A stretch of DNA of 64,000 nt, from the NCBI GenBank assembly GCA_014155875.1, contig JACEFZ010011098.1, positions 52,501-116,500 of the forward strand, in the 5' to 3' direction. The notes beneath the pieces are model-generated. The model ran no database searches, had not been told where the DNA came from, and saw only the letters and a program-made list of their open reading frames with translations. The translations under genes and the position numbers were made by a program. The DNA is from Cepaea nemoralis. Its lineage: Eukaryota > Mollusca > Gastropoda > Stylommatophora > Helicidae. Positions 20,860-33,298 of the stretch are shown piece after piece (position 1 is the stretch's first letter; every line of letters starts with the position of its first letter).

Positions 20860-21769
20860 AAACATTTTGCTAAATATGTTATACATTATTTTAGAAAATT
20901 ATTTTATCAAGTATATTATACATTATTTCAGTAAATTATTTTATCAAGTATGTTATACGTTATTTCAGTAAATTATTTCATCAAGTATGTTACACATTAT
21001 TTCAGTAAATTATTTTATCAAGTATGTTAATCGTTATTTCAGGCAATCAATTTACCAAGTATTTTATAAATTATTTAGAAAATTATTTTATTAAGTATTT
21101 TATACATTATTTCAATACATTATTTAATCAAGAATGTAATACATTATTTCAGTACATTATTGTATCAACTATGTCATTCATTATTTCAATAAATTATGTT
21201 ATCAAGTTTATTATACATTATTTCAGTAAATTATTTTATCAAGAATGTTATAACGTATATAGGTGATACATCTAACAAAACATTTTCAGCGAACCATAAA
21301 AATAATGTATGAATTTTGCATTAATTCATATAAAATAATATTGCATTAAATACGTTTTCATAGATAAATAAATATGTTGCTGCCTATCTAATAATTGACA
21401 TCAGTTAGATATTTCACCAGATATGTTTTTTACTGGTGAATGCAAAATTTATCTAACATATTATAATTTATATAAGTAACAGATTTTATTAAAATATGCT
21501 GTGAGTAAGGAGTAAAATATGTTACTAAAATATGTTTTTGCTGATGAATGTTAAATAATTTTCTCAACATATATTATAATTTATATAAGTAAAATAGTTT
21601 AATAAATGTGTGTCAGTTAGAGGTAATATACTTTACTCAATATGTTTTCATGAGATACTAATAGATGATGCTACTTAACATGTTGTAATTATTGTTAGCT
21701 AAATATTTTACTAGATGTCATATGATTTATATAAGTAAAATAGTTTTCTAAATATCATATGATTTATAT
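20860..21769. repeat. diverged AT-rich tandem array (ttatttcagtaaattatttt)
   Basis: Regular about 37 bp units to about 21250 (ttatttcag.aaattattttatcaag.atgtta.ac), then looser units with ataagtaaaatag and tatgttttca. Array-like sequence resumes at 23283 beyond the LINE-C insertion. Confidence 0.8.
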
Positions 21770-23282
21770 CATCATCATCATCAAGTTCCCTGCCAGCTGG
21801 CGTAGGCGTTCATGGCTCTCCACAGATCTCGGTCTTTGGTGTTCTGGATCAACTCTGCTGATGGTATTCCTCCATGCCACCGTCTCAATCCATCCAGCAT
21901 CATTTCTCTTGGTCTGCCTCTGCCTCTCTTCCCCTCGATCTTTCCAGTTGTCACGATGTTCTCCAATGCCTCTCTTCTCATCACGTGACCGAAGAAAGCT
22001 GTTTGTCTCTTTCTTATTGTTGTATATAATGTTCTAGTTTCATTAGCCTGTCTCAGGCAATCGTTGTTAGTTACCCTGGCAGTCCAAGGAATTCGCAACA
22101 TTCGTCTCAGGAACCACATCTCTGTTGCTTCTCTGTTTCTTCTTAATTTGTTCATTTACATTCCAAGATTCACTGCCATACAGCAAAACTGGTTCTACAT
22201 TGCATTTCAGCACTCTCTTTCTTACATTCAGTGACAGTAACTTATTGCATAAGATATTCTTCATTTTCTGAAATGCGGCTTTTGCTTGCCCTATTCTGCT
22301 CTTAATCTCTGTTGTACATCTTCCATCTGATGTTATAAATGCCCCTAGGTATTTAAAATTATCCACCTGGTTAACAATTGTCCCTTCTATTTCTATGTCA
22401 CATTTTGGTGGCACCATTTTCTTTGATATCACCATTGTTACTGTTTTCTTGATATTCAAGGAGAGTTCTTTCCAAGCACTCTCTGTTACTACAATGTCCA
22501 ATAATTGTTGTGGGTCTGTTGAATTATCAGCCAACAATACTGTGTCATCTGCATAGCGTATATTATTTGTATTGTAACCTCCAACTAGTATTCCTGGCAT
22601 CTCTTTGATCTCTCTTATTATTACTTCGCTATATAGGGAGAACTGATCTGGTGACAAGACATACCTCTGTCGTACTCCCTGCTTTATCTGCTCGTAACTA
22701 CCCTCTTTACTTCCCATTTTAATTGCTGCTACTTGGTTCCAGTAAATATTCTGTATTATTGTTAAATCTTTCCCGTCAATGTTGATATCGTCCAACATTT
22801 TAATCAGCTCATCATGTTTTACTTTATCAAACGCCTTAGTATAATCTATGAAGCATAAATATATGTCTTTCTGTTTCTCTATTGACCTTTCTATTAGTGT
22901 CCGTAATGTATATACTGCATTGTTCCTGCCCTTTCCCTCCACAAATCCATACTGTTGTTCACTAATTTCCATTTTTATTTTCTTTCTGGTTCTTCTCATT
23001 ATGATTCTGAGTAGAAGCTTAGTGATACTATTTATGAGATTAATTGAACGAAAATCTTCACATTCAATTGCTCCTGTTATTTTTTTGGTGTAACTATAAA
23101 TACAGATTTCAGTATATCACTCTGTAAATATCCACTGCTGTAAATATCATTCAACATTTTGGTTAATATATCTATTCCAAATTCTCCCAATACTTCCAAT
23201 TCTTCTATTGTAATTTCATCTGGCCCAGCTGTTTTTCCTTTCTTCATATGTTTTATAGCGTCAGCGACTTCTTCTTTTAGAA
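21770..23282 (-). pseudogene. LINE-C reverse transcriptase (RTE-like), 5'-truncated
   Basis: RT of an RTE-like LINE read on the minus strand in three segments (23280 to about 23077, 22999 to 22067, 22155 to 21781) joined by frameshifts. Landmarks: KTAGPDEITIEELE, YLCFIDYTKAFDKV (motif A), GVRQRYVLSPDQFSLYSE (motif B), NIRYADDTVLLAD (catalytic YADD), NFKYLGAFITSDGR (motif E) and the GRGRPREMMLDGLRRW tail. It ends in CATCATCATCATC, a (GAT)n tail. The endonuclease is absent. ATTTATAT at 21762-21769 and 23283-23290 is a candidate TSD, though AT-rich. Two indels make it non-functional. Confidence 0.9.
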
Positions 23283-23392
23283 ATTTATATAAATAACATA
23301 TTTTACTATATATCATATGATTTAAATGAATAAAATATTTCACTAAGTGTTTTGAGTGATGTGTATGTATCTCCCACCCCCACCCCCTCCTT

Positions 23393-23560
23393 CCAGTCGC
23401 ATATGCTTTACAAGACGTTGCAGTCAACACCATAATTTTGGGCTGCTTGTTATTTCTTGTCAAATTTACGTTCTGTAGTTTGCCATTGCTTTCTGAACAG
23501 CCTGCACTTATTCCCTTGTATTGAAAACCAACGCAAGGAGGTCTTTTTAAAGCTACACAG
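23393..23560 (-). repeat. SINE-like S1, diverged
   Basis: cgcatatgctttacaagac, tagtttgccattgctttc and aaaaccaacgcaaggagg; the tRNA-like head is lost. Confidence 0.75.
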
Positions 23561-23635
23561 GCTTTTATTCGGAAGTATAAAGGATACATATTTTACTAAA
23601 TAGGCTTTATCAATGCACGATAAGTAGTTTCTATT

Positions 23636-23644
23636 TGTGTGTGT

Positions 23645-23687
<43 letters not shown>

Positions 23688-23720
23688 TGTGTGTGTGTGT
23701 ACAGTATGTGTGTGTGTGAT
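23636..23720. repeat. (GT)n microsatellite
   Basis: GT dinucleotide run with GTAT and GAGT interruptions. Confidence 0.95.
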
Positions 23721-23814
23721 ATAAGTACATTAGTTCACTAAATATGTTATAATGTATACGAATAAACTATTTGGTTTAGCTGACAAGTAATATACTTTAC
23801 TAAAGATGTTTATA

Positions 23815-23935
23815 ACCGGCGTCTGTTAAAAAAGCAATGGCAAACTATTGAATTAAAATTTCCTAGTAAATGAGAAATAGCCAATAAATGCTGAGGTTGC
23901 CTGCAACGTTCTGTAAAGGACATGCAAATAACTGT
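23815..23935 (+). repeat. SINE-like S1, 3' half
   Basis: gcaatggcaaactattg and gttctgtaaaggacatgc. Plus-oriented partial copy. Confidence 0.7.
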
Positions 23936-24481
23936 TATTATGTTTGCATTGATATAAGTAACGTATGTTACTAAATACATTTTTCTATAATGCTAGTTTT
24001 AAACAAAGTATTTACTACTTATGTTATAATAGATATAAGTAAACTATTTTAATCAATAAGTTTTCAGTGACAAATATAAAATACTTTAATTAATATGTTT
24101 AGATTCATACGCATTAGTGTTTGTTGTAAATATATCTTTATTGATAAGAGAAAATTATAGTGATTGCACCAGTTCGCTGTATTATTATTTCAACGCCTTT
24201 ATGATAAAATGTATTGAACGAGCACAGCTTAGTTGCACGAGCAGCAGAGGAATTTGTCTATTGATCTCAAAGATTACATGCGTGGTTGTTAATCTCTCAG
24301 AAGGCAAGAGATTATAATCTATCCAATGTGAAATAATAATCCTAACATGTACACAGCGAGGCCTCTACTAGAACAAACGGCAATTAGTTCCAGGCCTGGA
24401 CAATTTCTTCCCCATGGAGACCAGCAACAGTATAAACTACCGCAATAATAGTTATTTATAGAAAGGGACAGAGAGGAAGAA

Positions 24482-24985
<504 letters not shown>

Positions 24986-24989
24986 TAGT

Positions 24990-26413
24990 AGTGGAAACGA
25001 CATTAGTAGAAACTATCTTGTTGTTGTTGTTTTCATTGAAGTGGTTAAAGTAGTTGTAGTAGTAGTGGATGCCGTTGTTGCGGCTAGGATTGCATGTGCT
25101 GTAACCCTCGTAGTAACAGCAATGCTCAGTAAACGCTCATTAATTGCCATTAAACGTTGAATAATTCAATGAACGACAGAGACGGGGAAATGATTATAAA
25201 TATATTTCTGGCAAATTGTGTGATGTAACAGAGACGCCGTGGTACATGGATAAACTGCCTGCCTTCTGTAGTTAGCTGTATGAGTTCAGACATTAAGACT
25301 CCGGTAGTGCTTCGGTATAAGGATGACACGGGGCAGGTTAAATGGCAGACCGACCCATATCAGACATGCGGCGGACTATTATTACTTTAAAAGAAATAAC
25401 CAATATAAAAAGAAATACACACACAAAACATAAACTATTAATTATAATCAAATAGTGCAGTCATTATGATGTGAGATTATGAGATATATAATAAGTTGTG
25501 GGAATCAATAAATGGATATAAAAGAATAAACAGTAATTGTATAAAATATATCAAAAGTATACAAGTACCACATATATTACATGGAAGACTCACCGGTCTC
25601 AGATGACTATCCCAACACGCCAACACCAGCAGCACCATCGACAGCTACAACAACAACAACAACAAAACAACTTAGTAACTGTATATCCAAGACGAAGTGA
25701 GAATCAGCCACCACTTCCCCGCTTACCGGAGCTAACCCAACTACTTGCCTACCTAACCTCGGCAACGTCAAAAAGTCATCGTCCTAGCAAGAACCATGCC
25801 ACGAAACTAAACAACAGAACCCAGTTTAACCCTTAGATTAGGACGGGGAGATCGGGATATTTTCACGGCGATTCTGGGGAAGTAGGTTTAGGGGTGCATC
25901 CAGTAATCGGTTAGTCAGCTTGTAAATTCACGTTAACAGAAAGTACTTGCTTCTAAAGTCAGAAGTAATAGACGGGAAAAGTGGCTCTTATATTGCGCAC
26001 AGTAAAACTACGTTTTAGTTCGATAGCTCACTGTGGTAATTTTGGGTGATATAGTGGTCTTTAAAAAAAATTAACATAATGAAAATTAACAGAAACAAGG
26101 AAATTTAATTATATTGTATGTTTCGTGTTAATATATTTGAATATAATCTAGCAATCCGATTATTTAGTACTTCTGAGAGTAATTTAAAGGCCCGCCCATC
26201 AGTTAATTAATCTGTTGTCAATAATCAAGATAATGTTTTCAGGCGGAATTTAGACTTTTACAATAAGTAGTAAGCACAATAACCTAAATTATGTGCTGTA
26301 AAAATACATATATATTTTAACCACAGTTAATAGAGATACATTTAGGGGCATGGCCAGTAGTTAGTTACATAACATGTTCACATACAGCTACATTACGACT
26401 TCAGATAACGTTA
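24990..26413. other. no gene recognised; one tRNA-like head
   Basis: At 25215-25290, cgtggtacatggataaactg and tatgagttcagacatt look like a worn tRNA-type A and B box pair. A 99-codon frame at 25537-25836 contains a short CAA run (25640-25660) and no domain. Elsewhere only AT-rich spacer. Confidence 0.4.
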
Positions 26414-26476
26414 GTTGCATGTCCTCTACAGGATGTTGCAGTCAATCCCGCCATTTATTGGCTGTTTGTGATTTAC
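26414..26476 (-). repeat. SINE-like S1, 3' fragment
   Basis: catgtcctctacaggatg then gttgcagtcaatcccgcc; 63 bp, immediately left of the LINE-C copy. Confidence 0.65.
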
Positions 26477-27292
26477 CATGAATTAGATGAGTTAGGAAAG
26501 TTGGACAATGCAATAAGAAAAACGTAAAACGTGAAAATGAATAGCGTAGGCATAAGCGAGATGAAGAGGAAGGGATCTGGTAATAAAGATAATTGACAAA
26601 GACAATAATTTATTCTGGAGTTGATACTCACGAAAAGGAAGTATGGCTACTGTTTGATGGGGAAAAAAACAGCAAAATCAATTAATAGTTATAGATGTAT
26701 TTCAGATAGAGTTATTGTGGTCAACATCAAAGGCAAACCAATAGATATAAATATTATACAAGTATATGCACCAACAAAAAGTAGTATTAATGAAGAAATA
26801 CAAATATTTTATGACGAAGTAGAAATGGCGATATCTTAAATCAAATCACGAGAAATAAAAATAATACTTACAGATTTTAATACAAAAGTAGGAAAAGGGA
26901 AGAATAGAGGACGTAGTGTTGGAGAGTATGGTTTAGAAATAAGAATTAAAGAAGAAAAAAATTTGATAGATTAAGCAAATATAAATGATATGATAATTAG
27001 AAACACAGAGCTTAAACACCATAAAAGATGACTTCACACATATGAAAATACTCGAGCAAATTGACAACATACTGATTAAAGTCAGATTTAGAAATGCGTT
27101 TAAAATGTTAACACAATGTCGGGTGCTGACTGTAACAGTGATGACGTACCACTATGTAGACAAATAAAAGGTAAGATTAAAGAGAGGGAAAATAGTGCTT
27201 AAGAATATGAGACTTGATAAAGATGTTCTGAAAGCAGATAAAGAAATTGAAGAACAATACATAGTGTTTTTGAAAAATGGGCAAAATGCAAT

Positions 27293-27293
27293 A

Positions 27294-27324
<31 letters not shown>

Positions 27325-27552
27325 CTTCTTCTTCTTCTTCTTCTTCTTCTTCTTCTTCTTCTTCTTCTTCTTCTTCTTCTTCTTCTTCTTCTTCTTCTTC
27401 TTCTTCTTCTTCTTCTTCTTCTTCTTCTTCTTCTTCTTTTGCTCCTCCTCCTCCTCCTCCTCCCCTTCCTCCTCCTCCTTCTTCTTCTTCTTCTTCTTCT
27501 TCTTCTTCTTCTTCTTCTTCTTCTTCTTCTTCTTCTTCTTCTTCTTCTTCTG
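27293..27552. repeat. (TTC)n array, expanded S4 tail
   Basis: About 43 TTC units, a CTCCTCC-rich middle at 27440-27478, then about 24 more TTC units. It abuts the S4 3' end exactly where the GAA tail belongs on the minus strand. Confidence 0.95.
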
Positions 27553-27680
27553 CGTTCATCCGGAGTCTTTTTTCGGACGTGATTGCGTTGTGGCTGTTTA
27601 CAGCCGAGCTGCGATAGTTGAGCCTTTACGCCGACACATCCGACTTCTGCGGGCGTTTGTTGACCGGGTTAAACTTCCCG
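27553..27680 (-). mobile_element. S4 retroposon in LINE-C
   Basis: gcgttcatccggagtc to gaccgggttaaacttcccg. Boundaries match the TSD-defined S4 at 8010-8149. Only a 5 bp GCAAT repeat (27288, 27681) can be proposed as TSD. Confidence 0.85.
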
Positions 27681-29603
27681 GCAATTCAATATCTAAAATA
27701 GAAACTATAAATGAACAATAGGAAACGATAAGGCACTCCAATCATCAAACAAGCAAAGAAATATCACCGGAGAGAAGTCAAAAAGTTAGGGAAAATGGAT
27801 GACTGGTGAAAGTTGATGAACAAAAGAAAACAAAATTAAAATGACAAACAAGAGTATGATAAGATAAATAATGAAATGAGAGATTAATGTGCAAAAGCAA
27901 AATAAAGTTGGTTAGATGAGGCCGTGCAAGAAAATGTAATTAACTTCTGTCAAAGATTCCAAAAATATGCACAGACAAATCAGTGAGTTCACGGAAAGAA
28001 AAATAAGAGTAGGAGTGTTATAAATCAGAAACAGGAAAGATATTATTGCGGGAAAATGTTATAATGAAGAGGTGGAATGAGTATATTAGAGAATTATATA
28101 ATGGAGAAAGGGCAGCATTAACAGAAGAAAGTAACTTGCAAGGCTCATTCACCAATTCTAAAAGAAGAAGAGGCTGACACTATGAAACACGGAAAACAAA
28201 GGAAAACACTTGGGTCAGATGGAATGACAACAGAAGAATTGGAAGCAATGGGAGAATATGAAGTAGAGACATTAACCAAAATGTTGAATGATATTTATAA
28301 CAGTGGATATTTACATAGCCATATGCTGAAATCTGTATTTATAGCTATACCAACAAGCAGGAGAAATAAAATGCGAAGATTTTCGTACAATTAACATCAT
28401 AAATCATGTCACTAAGCTTCTACTCAGAATTATAATGAGAAGAGCAAGAAAGACAATAAAAATCGAAATTGGTGAAGAATAGTATAGATTTATGGAAGGA
28501 AAGGATACAAACAATTCAATGTACACATAAAGAAAACTAGTAGAAAGATCAATAGAGACAGAAAGACATATATTTGTGTTTTATAGATTATACTAAGGCA
28601 TTTGATTAAGTAAAACATAATGAACTGATTAAAATGTTGGAAAATATCAATACTGATGGGGAAAATCTCAGAATCATAAAGAATATTTACTGGAAACAAG
28701 TATCAGCAATGAAAATTGGAAATAAACAGGGCAATTATGCACAAATAAAGAGAGCAGTACAGCAGGGATCTGTTTTGTCACCGGATCTCTTCTCTCGAAG
28801 CGAAGTAATAATGAAAGAGATCAAAGAGAGGCCAGGAATACTAATCAGGGGATATAATTTAAACAATCTACACTATGCAGTTGATAGTATTGATGGCGGA
28901 GAATGCAAAATATCTACAACAATTGTTGGACATTGTAGTAAAAGAGATTGCAAAAAGGACGCTCCTTGTATATCAAGAAAACAGAAACAATGGTTATATC
29001 AAAGAGAAATGTGATACAAAATGTGAGATAACAAAAGAAGAGAGAATGCTCAACCAAGTGGATGAATGTAAACCTAGGGGAAATTATAGCATGGAATGGA
29101 AAATACACAACCGATATCAAGAGCAGAATAAGGCAAGGAAAAGCTGTATTTTAGAAAATGAAAAGAATCTTATGAAAATAATCATTATTATTTAATATAA
29201 GAAAGAGAGGCGGTGAATCATGGAACGTTACTGAACAAACAAGGAAAAACTTACAAGAAGCAGAGATGTACGTTGTAAATTCCTTGGACTACCAGGGCAA
29301 CTAACAACGATTGCCTGAAAGAGGCTAATGAAACTACAACATTATTTACAACAATAAGAAAGAGACCAGTAACTTTATTTGCTCATGTGATGAGAAAGGA
29401 TACTTTGGAGAACATTGTGACAACTGGAAAGATCAGCGAGGAAAGAGGAAGAGGTGGACAAAGAGAAATGATGATGGATGGACTACGACGGCGGCATGGA
29501 TGGATATCAACAGAGTTTATCCTGAACACGAAAGACCGAGAGCTGTTGAGATACGCGAATGCCTACGCCAGATAGCAAGGCAAATTGATGATGATGATGC
29601 ATT

Positions 29604-29690
29604 TTTAGTTTAGTAGTTTGTCATTGTTTTTTGGGCGGCCGACGTGTCATATCATGGAAATCAACGCAAAGTGATCTAAACACTTTTTTA
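29604..29690 (-). repeat. SINE-like S1 fragment
   Basis: agtagtttgtcattgttttt, gcggccgacgtgtcatatc and aaatcaacgcaaagtgatc. Core part only. Confidence 0.55.
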
Positions 29691-29699
29691 ACGTTAATT

Positions 29700-29770
29700 C
29701 TGTGGAGGAAAGCCAGCGAAGAGTCCATATGCTAATGGTACCAGTAGCAGCCTGATTATGTGCCCGTCTG
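29700..29770. repeat. dispersed repeat, inverted relative to 32895
   Basis: aagccagcgaagag, tgctaatggtaccagtagc and cctgattatgtg match the reverse complement of 32895-32967. Only about 70 bp is shared; family unknown. Confidence 0.65.
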
Positions 29771-30161
29771 GCCTTTCCTCGGAGTCTTGAGTATCGGCCA
29801 GATCCTCTGGTCACTCCCAGTGGAGCATAGCCCTTCAAATACTCATGCCAATACCTTTAAAGCTTCAATCACGATTGGTTGGATTTGAACTAAAGTTGTC
29901 TACGGGACGCGGCAGACAGTCTCACACCATCTTCCTCAATCGTCGCTTGCAGTTGGCATAGTAACATGGTAACTATTCTCTGCTTCGCCTAAGAGCCCCT
30001 GTTACACACGGAGACGTGCTATCATACATAAGTAACATGTTACTGCACGGGACTAAACCCAGACCACTGTCTTCGCAGGCTAGCACACTAACCGCTATTA
30101 CTCTGCGACTTCTCTTAATATTGTATAAATGTATCAGGTATACCCACTCTTCCGTGCATTC
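29771..30161. other. unassigned
   Basis: No repeat match or gene. cttcgcaggctagcacac and taaccgctattactctgcg (30075-30110) could be the A-box side of a minus tRNA-like head. Confidence 0.3.
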
Positions 30162-30173
30162 AGATCTACGAAA

Positions 30174-30509
30174 CCCGGGAAGGTTAACCCGGTCAACAAA
30201 TGCCCGCAGAAGTCGGATGTGTCGGCCTAACGGCGCAAGAACGCAGCTCTGCTGTAAACAGGCACAACGCAATCACGTCCGGAAAAAAAAAGCTCTGGAT
30301 GAACGCAGAAGAAGAAGAAGAAGAAGAAGAAGAAGAAGAAGAAGAAGAAGAAGAAGAAGAAGAAGAAGAAGAAGAAGAAGAAGAAGAAGAAGAAGATGAA
30401 GAAGATGAAGAGAAGAAGAAGAAGAAGAAGAAGAAGAAGAAGAAGAAGAAGAAGAAGAAGAAGAAGAAGAAGAAGAAGAAGAAGAAGAAGAAGAAGAAGA
30501 AGAAGAAGA
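30174..30509 (+). mobile_element. S4 with expanded GAA tail and 12 bp TSD
   Basis: S4 body at 30174-30307 plus about 200 bp of GAA with a few GATGAA variants. AGATCTACGAAA flanks it at 30162-30173 and 30510-30521. The TSD lies outside the microsatellite, so the array is part of the inserted element. Confidence 0.93.
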
Positions 30510-30747
30510 AGATCTACGAAATTTAATGATCCTAGCATGTGACAGAAAAATGGCACGTCTCTGATTGTGGACTTTCTACGTCATGTTTTTGGTGTGTTGC
30601 TAGACCCATTGTGTTGTGACCGAACATCACTAGATGGGTGCTGTGGTCGGTATAATATTGGCTGTCTTACTTTCTATGTTAAATTGCATTGTGCCTGGAG
30701 AGTCGAGGCTGGGGTTTTGCTGTATCCGCCTCATTGGCGAATCAGTC

Positions 30748-30960
30748 ATGTGCACATGTGGATTGGCGTCGCAAACACTAGATCACAGACTCCAAGACTG
30801 ACCAAAATACAACATACATAGGCAAACCTTCTGGTCTAGAGACGCAACAGTGGAAGATAAACTCTATGGACCACTAAGTGAACTAACCAAGACAGTGAAG
30901 TGCATACAAGAGACAACATTATAGATAAATTTCAAGCTACCCAAAGAAAAAGAAGAAAAC
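30748..30960 (+). mobile_element. LINE-B 3' fragment
   Basis: catgtgcacatgtggattgg (CCHC-coding region), caaaccttctggtctagag, aaactctatggaccacta and atttcaagctacccaaag, ending AAGAAGAAA. It matches 54908-55125; about 200 bp, 5'-truncated. Confidence 0.85.
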
Positions 30961-31846
30961 GAAGTATCCTCCGTAAGATCAGAAGTGACCAGGCTGAAAT
31001 CATAGGGCTGGGAATGATTGAGTAGTGGGAACGAGGTGCTTAGCCGTCTCGGATAAGGGCATAACCAGGAGGCACAATGCGCCAGTTGTTCACGTTAAAC
31101 AGTTGGATATCGCAAAGGCTGGTGAAAAGGACGCTGCATGCACTGGCAAAATTTGTTAGTAAGGAAAGGCTATCCACGGGTAGATAGAGCCCGTAAAGTT
31201 GGAGGGAGGAGAAGCAGCAGCAGCAGAAAAAGAAGGATAAGACGAGCAACGACAACAGAAACAAGCCAAACACGAAGAAGAGCAAGAAGAAGAAGAGGGG
31301 GAATACGAATAAGAAGAACATGCGGAACACAAAGAACACGAAAAATATGTCGAACGAGAAGAAGACAAAAGTACAAACGCTGGCGGCACGGAAACGCCCT
31401 TATCAGCAATGGAACATCCAAAGCTTTCATATTTTGACCATGTAACTGACCAGTGTTCCTTGTAGTAAAGGATCATCCTAGGAATAGCTGAAGGTCGGCT
31501 AGGAAGCGCCAGACAAAAGACATCCAGGCCTGATAACATCGGAGAATGGACAGAGGCGGCAATGTCACACTTGAACGTTTGTTTGGCTGAAAACAGGGGG
31601 GCAGTGGGACACCTTGAATACAAATCCATCCATCATGACCCGCCTACAACACTCAGGGGCGGCTGTGGAAGTCAGAGCCAAATTTCCTAGCACACAAAAT
31701 GGCTAGGAAAAGGAGGGGGAAGGGTGTTTCGGTAATGTTGTGTGACTAACACGCTTGCCTACGGGTCTGATAGTCTTGTATTCTAATCCCTTTACAGACG
31801 AGAATGTTTACTAGGAAATATCCGGGGGAAGTAAAGGTGGTCGGCC
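30961..31846. other. unassigned, with purine-rich tract 31200-31390
   Basis: The tract is a decayed GAA/GCA microsatellite giving Arg-rich open frames. gactaacacgcttgcctacgg and attctaatccctttac (31745-31795) resemble a worn tRNA-type head. No gene seen. Confidence 0.4.
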
Positions 31847-32872
31847 TGATGTTGACCACATCAGCCGTCTAGTACCAGCTGGGCTAATGTTGACCACATC
31901 AGCCGTCGAGTACCAGCTGGGCTAATGTTGACCACATCAGCCGTCGAGTACCAGCTGGGCTAATGTTGACCACATCAGCCGTCGAGTACCAGCTGGGCTA
32001 ATGTTGACCACATCAGCCGTCGAGTACCAGCTGGGCTAATGTTGACCACATCAGCCGTCGAGTACCAGCTGGGCTAATGTTGACCACATCAGCCTCGAGT
32101 ACCAGCTGGGCTAATGTTGACCACATCAGCCGTCGAGTATCAGCTAGGCTAATGTTGACCACATCAGCCGTCGAGTACCAGCTGGGCTAATGTTGACCAC
32201 ATCAGCCGTCGAGTACCAGCTGGGCTAATGTTGACCACATCAGCCGTCGAGTACCAGCTGGGCTAATGTTGACCACATCAGCCGTCGAGTACCAGCTGGG
32301 CTAATGTTGACCACATCAGCCGTCGAGTACAAGCTGGGCTAATGTTGACCACATCAGCCTTGAGTACCAGCTGGGCTAATGTTGACCACATCAGCCTCGA
32401 GTACCAGCTGGGCTAATGTTGACCACATCAGCCGTCGAGTATCAGCTAGGCTAATGTTGACCACATCAGCCGTCGAGTACCAGCTGGGCTAATGTTGACC
32501 ACATCAGCCGTCGAGTACCAGCTGGGCTAATGTTGACCACATCAGCCGTCGAGTACCAGCTGGGCTAATGTTGACCACATCAGCCTTGAGTACCAGCTGG
32601 GCTAATGTTGACCACATCAGCCTTGAGTACCAGCTAGGCTAATGTTGACCACATCAGCCGTCGAGTACCAGCTGGGCTAATGTTGACCACATCAGCCGTC
32701 GAGTACCAGCTGGGCTAATGTTGACCACATCAGCCGTCGAGTACCAGCTGGGCTAATGTTGACCACATCAGCCGTCGAGTACCAGCTGGGCTAATGTTGA
32801 CCACATCAGCCGTCGAGTACCAGCTGGGCTAATGTTGACCACATCAGCCTCGAGTACCAGCTGGGCTAACAA
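31847..32872. repeat. 38 bp minisatellite, about 27 copies
   Basis: Unit ctaatgttgaccacatcagc then cgtcgagtaccagctggg. Variants lack 2 bp (cctcgag or ccttgag) or read tatcagctagg. A distinctive pair (cctcgag unit, then tatcagctagg unit) recurs at about 32095 and 32397, 302 bp apart, pointing to an 8-unit higher-order step. Confidence 0.97.
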
Positions 32873-32894
32873 TAGGGGCTAGTCATATTTACTT

Positions 32895-32967
32895 ATTAAG
32901 CCTGACACGCAATCAGACTGCTACTGGTACCATTAGTATTGGAACTCTTCACTGGCTGTTGAAGATG
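32895..32967. repeat. dispersed repeat, inverted relative to 29700
   Basis: gcaatcagactgctac, tggtaccattagtatt, gaactcttcactggctg; reverse complement of 29700-29770. Confidence 0.65.
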
Positions 32968-33014
32968 AGGATTGAACAGGTATGGGAATATCCCGAGTGC
33001 TATGATGTCAGTTC

Positions 33015-33298
33015 TTAGCTCAACTCAGCTAAACTCAACACAGCTCAACTCAGCTAAACTCAACACAGCTCAACTCAGTTAATCTCAACACAGCTCACCT
33101 CAGCTAAACTCAACACAGCTCACCTCAGCTAAACTCAACACAGCTCAACTCAGCTAAACTCAACACAGCTCAACTCAGCTAAACTCAACACAGCTCAACT
33201 CAGCTAAACTCAACACAGCTCAACTCAACACAGCTCAACTCAGCTAAACTCAACACAGCTCAACTCAGTTCTACTTAACTCAGCTCTATTCGGCTCAG
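33015..33298. repeat. 25 bp minisatellite (ctcaactcagctaaactcaa)
   Basis: About eleven units of aactcagctaaactcaa then cacagctc. Related AACTCA-rich sequence resumes at 33631-33715, beyond the S5 insertion. Confidence 0.95.

Larger units (their letters stand above)
26478..29598 (+). pseudogene. LINE-C (RTE-like), EN to tail, decayed and interrupted
   Basis: The longest LINE-C here, from the APE endonuclease domain (broken ISEMKRKGSG at about 26550, IDINIIQVYAPTKSS at 26740-26790, a TDFNTKVG version of the GDFNxxVG motif at about 26875) through RT to the tail. RT pieces: KTLGSDGMTTEELEAMGE (28200), AVQQGSVLSPDLFS motif B (28755-28790). The catalytic YADD is lost: the frame reads HYAVDSI near 28870. 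The tail is RGRGGQREMMMDGLRRRHG at 29440-29500, then GATGATGATGATG. Dozens of stops and indels make it the oldest LINE-C here. A minus-oriented S4 with a giant TTC tail (27293-27680) splits it. Confidence 0.85.

Noticed and set aside
27152..27617. Poly-Glu and poly-Ser ORFs
   Set aside because: Products of the (TTC)n S4 tail.
30016..30556. Poly-Arg, poly-Glu/Lys and poly-Leu/Phe ORFs
   Set aside because: Products of the (GAA)n S4 tail read in different frames.
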